NCBI GenBank assembly: GCA_029777755.1
Contig: JAKORQ010000300.1
Coordinates: 1 to 11,716, forward strand
DNA: 11,716 nt
Origin: Planctomycetota bacterium
GTDB lineage: Bacteria; Planctomycetota; Phycisphaerae; Tepidisphaerales; Tepidisphaeraceae
Direction of reading: 5' to 3'
Shown one piece after another: positions 7,834 to 11,716 of the stretch. How positions within the stretch are numbered: position 1 is the stretch's first letter; every line of letters starts with the position of its first letter. A model generated the notes under the pieces. It worked only from the letters and a program-made list of their open reading frames with translations. It searched no databases and was not told the DNA's origin. The position numbers were made by a program, and so were the translations under genes.

Positions 7834-9426
7834 ATGGCTCAGTATCGGCTCGAAAGCATCGGCGAGCTTGCCAGGCAGATGCGCTTCACGCCGATTCCCC
7901 GCCGACTCGAGCAGCTCGACGCGGCCGAGGATCTGCTGCTGAAGCTCTGCCCCGAGCAGACGTACACGCTGGCCGAGATTCTAACCGCGATCACCGGGTA
8001 TGAGCCTAGACAGGCAGATAAATCCCTGCTCACCGGGGTTGCCCTTCAGCATGACCTGGGGATGCTGCTGGAAGAAGTAAGCGACTCCCTGCAACTGCAC
8101 GTCAATTCCTCGCCAGAACCGATCCTGACAATTGAAGAAGCGGCCCAGCGGCTAAGCGTTACCACCAAGACCATCCAGAGATGGCGCAGGAGGGGGCTGC
8201 CGGCCCGGCGATTCACTTATTGCGATGGCAAGCGGCGGATAGGTTTCCGTTTCAGCAGCCTTCAGCGCTTCCTGGGGTCGCCGGCAGGTGTGGAGCAGGT
8301 GACGCCGGTTCCCTCCACGGGGCGCGATCTGCGATGGCTGCGCGATCAGGCGCAGCGCCTGGCTTGCCGGGGTTACTGGCGAATGCTTGCTGCGCAGAGG
8401 CTTGGTGCCGTGTCCGGGCTGGCGCCGCTCACGCTTGAGGGAATCTTGCGCGAGCATGCCGGGGATATCGAGTTTGCCCCGGCGCCGGATGCCCAGGCGC
8501 GGGCACAGGTGATTGAGCTTCGTGAAGAGGGAACTCCGCTCAACAAGATCGCCTGCAGGCTGGGGATCCCCCTGTTTGGCGTGTATCGCGTGATCCTGGA
8601 GGACCGCATCACGCGGGCGATTCGCCGGCCGGTGCGTTTCCATGATGACCCGCTGTACCACCAGCCGGACGCGGCCGACCAGATCGAGCAGATCATCAGG
8701 CAGGAGAGTCTGGAGCCGGCGCTGGAGGAGCGCATTCCCCGCGACCTGCCGCCGTACCTGCGCGATCTTTACCGCATACCGCTGCTCAGCGCCGCGCAGG
8801 AGCGCGGGCTTTTCCTGAAGTACCACTATCTGCGCTTCCTTGCGTCGCAACTTCAGAAGGAGCTTGATCCGCAGGTCTCCCGGTATCGCGAGCTGCGGGG
8901 CTATGAGCAGATGCGCTATCGTGCGCGGCTGGTGCGGGCGAAGATTGTGGAGGCGAACCTGCGGCTGGTGGTGAACGTGGCGCGCAAGCACGTACGCGCG
9001 GGGGTGACGCTGATGGAGCTTGTCTCCGAGGGGAACATGACGCTGATCCGTGCGGCGGACGCGTTCGACGTGCATCGCGGGCACCGCTTCTCCACCTATG
9101 CGACGTACGCTCTGATGCGGGCATTTGCACGGTATATCCCAACCGCGCTGGCGCAGCAGCGCGGCGCGGTGGATCCGGAGATGCTGCTGGATCGTCGCGA
9201 CCCGGCAGCCGCCCGGCCTGCCGAGCAGGCAATGGCCCGCGACGAGGTGCGAAGCCTGCTGGCTTGCCTGGACAAGCGCGAGCGGGATGTGGTCTGCGGG
9301 CGCTACGGCCTGCGGTCGCGCGAACGAAGCTGTCGCGAGCTGGCCAGGGAACTGAACCTCTCGAGCCAGCGGATAGTGCAGATCGAGCAGGCCGCGATGG
9401 CCAAGCTGCGCGAGCAGGCGCGGTAG
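7834..9426 (+). CDS. Sigma-70 family sigma factor with N-terminal helix-turn-helix domains
   Basis: This 530-residue protein would direct RNA polymerase to a promoter set. Its C-terminal half is sigma-70-like: a region 1.2-like segment (304-335, PPYLRDLYRIPLLSAAQERG); region 2 (370-433) with EANLRLVVNVARKHVR, LMELVSEGNMTLIRAADAFD and HRFSTYATYALMRAFA; region 4 (476-527) with KRERDVVCGRYGL and a helix-turn-helix ending RIVQIEQAAMAKLRE. Only about 45 residues join regions 2 and 4, so region 3 is missing or reduced. In region 2.4 the usual Trp-Trp-Ile of the -10-melting segment is Tyr-Ala-Leu. The N-terminal half is not typical: residues 96-148 resemble a MerR/excisionase helix-turn-helix (LTIEEAAQRLSVTTKTIQRW), and 222-262 hold a second one (EEGTPLNKIACRLGIPLFGV). 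I recall similar sigma factors from planctomycetes, but their targets are not known to me. The ATG at 7834 has no Shine-Dalgarno and sits just after a good promoter. Class is sure; regulon is unknown. Confidence 0.9.
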   Translation: MAQYRLESIGELARQMRFTPIPRRLEQLDAAEDLLLKLCPEQTYTLAEILTAITGYEPRQADKSLLTGVALQHDLGMLLEEVSDSLQLHVNSSPEPILTIEEAAQRLSVTTKTIQRWRRRGLPARRFTYCDGKRRIGFRFSSLQRFLGSPAGVEQVTPVPSTGRDLRWLRDQAQRLACRGYWRMLAAQRLGAVSGLAPLTLEGILREHAGDIEFAPAPDAQARAQVIELREEGTPLNKIACRLGIPLFGVYRVILEDRITRAIRRPVRFHDDPLYHQPDAADQIEQIIRQESLEPALEERIPRDLPPYLRDLYRIPLLSAAQERGLFLKYHYLRFLASQLQKELDPQVSRYRELRGYEQMRYRARLVRAKIVEANLRLVVNVARKHVRAGVTLMELVSEGNMTLIRAADAFDVHRGHRFSTYATYALMRAFARYIPTALAQQRGAVDPEMLLDRRDPAAARPAEQAMARDEVRSLLACLDKRERDVVCGRYGLRSRERSCRELARELNLSSQRIVQIEQAAMAKLREQAR

Positions 9427-9500
9427 CCGGCCCGTTGGGGAAGTGGGGGAGGGGACGCTGCATCTAAACTCTTTAATGATGCGAAGAAGCGAACTGTTCC

Positions 9501-9529
9501 TTGACACTGAATTGGCCTAGTTTTATGCT
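9501..9529 (+). promoter_or_regulatory. Strong sigma-70-type promoter of the HEAT-like gene
   Basis: TTGACA (9501-9506) is a full -35 consensus. A 17-nt spacer leads to TATGCT (9524-9529), which matches TATAAT at 4 of 6 positions. The predicted transcription start is near 9536. It belongs to the housekeeping-sigma type, so the unusual sigma factor encoded upstream is not needed to explain this gene's expression. Confidence 0.7.
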
Positions 9530-9642
9530 CGTCCGGCGGCTAGTGGGTTTAGGCGTGGGACAGTGTGTCTCTCCCGCTTGCGCGCCAGGCATGGCGACAC
9601 TCTCTCGGCATGCCGGTTGTTTGATCTTGCTTATCCATCGTT

Positions 9643-9647
9643 GGAGG
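9643..9647 (+). promoter_or_regulatory. Shine-Dalgarno site of the HEAT-like gene
   Basis: GGAGG lies 8 nt before the ATG at 9656 and 11 nt before the next in-frame ATG at 9659. The spacing favours the first ATG. Unlike prmC and the sigma gene, this gene clearly uses a leader and a ribosome binding site. Confidence 0.7.
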
Positions 9648-9655
9648 CCATCATC

Positions 9656-11716
9656 ATGATGCGTATGCCTCGGTTCCTGCCAAGTGTGGTGATCGCTTGC
9701 TGCTCGGTAGCACTTCCGGTTTTCTCCCCGCAGGCGGCAGTCGCTCAGGAGAATGGTCAGCAGGCGGTTGACGCTGCACTGAGAGCCGACGTCGATGCTT
9801 TCTGGCATTACGCCATGACCTTCAGGTATGACATGGCCTCGGCCCAGGCGAACAAGATCGCCCAGGCAAATCCCGATCCCAGCGTCCTGCTCAAGACTTT
9901 CGAGTCAGTTGCCGAGGAGCGCAAGTACAACCTCGACCACTGGATGCTCCGCTGGCAACAGGTTCCCCAGCTTTCCGAGGCAGTTACCCCGCTGAACAAC
10001 ATTCTGTCTGAAGGGTATCGTCTCCGCAGGGCTGACCAGGCCGCGATCGAGGAGAACATCAAACGGTTGCCCGCCAGCGAGCAGTCGTATGCCATCGCCA
10101 TCAACCGTCTGCGTGAGAGCGGCCAGCTTGCCGCACCGCTGATGCTGCGGTACCTGGGCGACTCGACCAAGGTTGAGTATCACCCGGCCATCCTGCGGGC
10201 GCTCGTCGACCTGGGACAATCGGTGCTGTCGCCCCTGACGGCTGCCTTGGAGGCGCCGATCAACGAAGCAAATCAGCAGATGATCCTTGGGGTCATCTCG
10301 GCTCTTTCTGATATTGGATATGACGTGTCGCTGCCCCCGCTGGTCTACCTGGCGAACGATGCCCAGGCCCCGGCCGTGGTGAAGAGTGCCGCTCGCGAGG
10401 CAGTGATCAAGCTTGGCGCGGGCGACCCGGCCAATCTCGATGCTTCCCAGCTCTACTACGACATCGCCCAGAAGCATTATTACGGCAAGGCGGCCACCTC
10501 GGCCGATCCTCGCAGTGACGTCGCCTTCTACTGGATCTGGGACCAGGACAAGGGGTTGGTGAAGCTGGATGTGCCCTCGGCCATCTTCGGTGACCTGATG
10601 GCGATGCGCTCATCGCTTAAGTCGCTGGCGATCAACAGCAATCGTGAGGACAGCCTGAGCCTGTGGCTGTCGGCCAACTACGGCCGCGAGGTTCGCCTGC
10701 CCGAAGGCACGCAGGACCCCACGAGGAATGACCAGACGCCCAGCGCTCACTACTACGGCGTGGCCAGCGGCGCCAAGTACCTGAACAACGTGATAACGCG
10801 TGCCCTGGGTGATCGTGACACCGGGGTAGCGCTGGCGGCCGTGCGGTCGCTCCAGAAGATTGGCGGCGAGAGTAACCTGTTTGCCTCCGGCCAGGCTGAT
10901 GCCCTGGTGCAGGCAATGCAGTACCCCGATCGCCAGGTGCGCTTCGAAGCGGCCCTTGCGGCCGGCGGAGCGCTGCCGCAGTCGCAGTTTGAAGGGCAGG
11001 AGCGGGTGGTCCCGATCCTGGCCGAAGCGGTGGCCCAGACCGGCAAGCCGCATGTGGTGGTCGTTCTCCCCGAGGCACAGCTCAATGCACGTGTGCAGGA
11101 GCTGAAAGACGCCGGCTTCGAGGCCTATGGCGTGACCCGGGCTGAGGCGGCGGCCGGTGCCGCTCTGCCGGCGGTGGACGTGATCCTGATCAGCGATGAG
11201 GATCCGACGCAGGTGCAGAGCCTGCGTGACGTGGCCGCTGCTACCCCCAAGCTGCAGGGTGCCGCCATCGTGATCATGACCAAAACGCAGGCTTCGCCGT
11301 TTGCAGTGTGGGCGGCGCAGAACCCGATGATCAGCGTGACGCAGGCGCACAGCACGGCTGACCTCCAGCCGGTGCTCCAGCAGGCTCGCGAGCGAGCCGG
11401 CGCGGCCGCCATCGACGAACAGGCCGCCACCGACTACGCGATCCGGGCTGCCCGGGCGCTCGGCGAACTCGCGAAGAGCCGTGGCCAGGTGCTCGACTTG
11501 CGCGGCGCCCAGACGACGCTGCTCCAGGCACTGGATGACAGCCGACCTGAGCTGGTGAAGGAAGTTGGCAATGCCCTGGCTTACCTGGGCACCGGCGAGT
11601 CGCAGGTGGCGTTGGCGATCAAGGCCACCGATGAGGCGACCGATAGGGATGTGAAGCTGAGCATCTACAACAGCCTCACCACCAGCGCTCGCTTCTTCGG
11701 GAACCTGCTGGGTGAA
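9656..11716 (+). CDS. Exported HEAT-like repeat protein with an embedded receiver-like domain (3' end outside window)
   Basis: The frame stays open from the ATG at 9656 to the window end, 687 codons, so the C-terminus is missing. The N-terminus is a signal peptide: MMRMPR, hydrophobic FLPSVVIACCSVALPVF, then a likely cut after A30 (AVA|Q). VIAC at 12-15 also fits a lipobox, so a lipoprotein is possible. Helical repeats of the HEAT/armadillo type occupy about 165-260 and 383-445 (hallmark PDRQVRFEAALAAG at 424-437) and resume at about 590-687. Residues 270-382 are a Tyr- and Trp-rich segment without repeats. Residues 466-580 read as alternating strands and helices like a CheY receiver (HVVVVLP, VDVILIS, AAIVIMTK, then ADLQPVLQQARER). 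However, the phospho-acceptor position is S513, the first-strand acidic pair is absent, and the late conserved Lys seems replaced by Gln, so it should not be phosphorylated. Likely an extracytoplasmic scaffold or binding protein; partner unknown. The gene has its own strong promoter. Confidence 0.82.
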   Translation, partial: MMRMPRFLPSVVIACCSVALPVFSPQAAVAQENGQQAVDAALRADVDAFWHYAMTFRYDMASAQANKIAQANPDPSVLLKTFESVAEERKYNLDHWMLRWQQVPQLSEAVTPLNNILSEGYRLRRADQAAIEENIKRLPASEQSYAIAINRLRESGQLAAPLMLRYLGDSTKVEYHPAILRALVDLGQSVLSPLTAALEAPINEANQQMILGVISALSDIGYDVSLPPLVYLANDAQAPAVVKSAAREAVIKLGAGDPANLDASQLYYDIAQKHYYGKAATSADPRSDVAFYWIWDQDKGLVKLDVPSAIFGDLMAMRSSLKSLAINSNREDSLSLWLSANYGREVRLPEGTQDPTRNDQTPSAHYYGVASGAKYLNNVITRALGDRDTGVALAAVRSLQKIGGESNLFASGQADALVQAMQYPDRQVRFEAALAAGGALPQSQFEGQERVVPILAEAVAQTGKPHVVVVLPEAQLNARVQELKDAGFEAYGVTRAEAAAGAALPAVDVILISDEDPTQVQSLRDVAAATPKLQGAAIVIMTKTQASPFAVWAAQNPMISVTQAHSTADLQPVLQQARERAGAAAIDEQAATDYAIRAARALGELAKSRGQVLDLRGAQTTLLQALDDSRPELVKEVGNALAYLGTGESQVALAIKATDEATDRDVKLSIYNSLTTSARFFGNLLGE

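Larger units (their letters stand above)
9427..9655 (+). other. Intergenic region with promoter and 120-nt leader of the HEAT-like gene
   Basis: It holds a strong promoter (9501-9529), so the leader of the next gene would run from about 9536 to 9655. In the leader CGCC (9583-9586) can pair with GGCG (9593-9596), flanked by GTGT and ACAC, and CGGCATGCCG (9606-9615) is a perfect 10-bp palindrome. The leader ends with a Shine-Dalgarno. No known riboswitch or leader-peptide pattern is recognised, and no clear terminator is seen after the sigma gene. Confidence 0.5.

Noticed and set aside
8152..9507. 451-codon open frame on the - strand across the sigma factor gene
   Set aside because: The sigma gene on the other strand has clear motifs over this range. 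Long antisense frames are expected in GC-rich coding DNA, and this one shows no domain and no ribosome site.

Overview
The window looks like a chromosomal stretch from a GC-rich, Gram-negative-type bacterium. The best guess is a planctomycete (Phycisphaerae or a relative). That rests on family resemblance recalled from memory: a very large exported protein mixing PQQ-like propellers with TPR helices, and a sigma factor of about 530 residues with its own N-terminal helix-turn-helix domains and no region 3. No rRNA, tRNA, CRISPR array, insertion sequence or phage gene was seen. The window begins inside one gene and ends inside another.

Layout: (1) 1-939 (+) is the 3' part of a TPR protein gene, followed by a probable intrinsic terminator at 1036-1075. 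(2) 940-1279 is a gene-free gap between convergent genes and also holds a perfect 10-bp inverted repeat. (3) 6735 down to 1280 (-) is a two-gene unit: mtnP (5'-methylthioadenosine phosphorylase), then a 1511-residue exported PQQ/TPR protein. They share one base (TGATG), and a strong AGGAGG lies inside the end of mtnP. (4) 6736-6882 is a divergent promoter region with a 13-bp palindrome and a 10-bp direct repeat. (5) 6883-7782 (+) is prmC, the release-factor glutamine methyltransferase. (6) 7834-9426 (+) is the unusual sigma factor. (7) 9656 to the window end (+) is an exported HEAT-like protein with what looks like a phosphorylation-dead receiver-like domain; it has no stop inside the window.

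How they work together: mtnP belongs to methylthioadenosine recycling and prmC to translation termination, so both are housekeeping genes. The three large repeat proteins (TPR, PQQ/TPR, HEAT) look like scaffolds. Two of them carry signal peptides and so probably act in the periplasm or cell envelope. No single pathway joins the genes.

The most noteworthy points are the receiver-like domain in an exported protein, the sigma factor's architecture, and promoters that place the predicted transcription start about 2 nt before the ATG of both prmC and the sigma gene, which suggests leaderless mRNAs.
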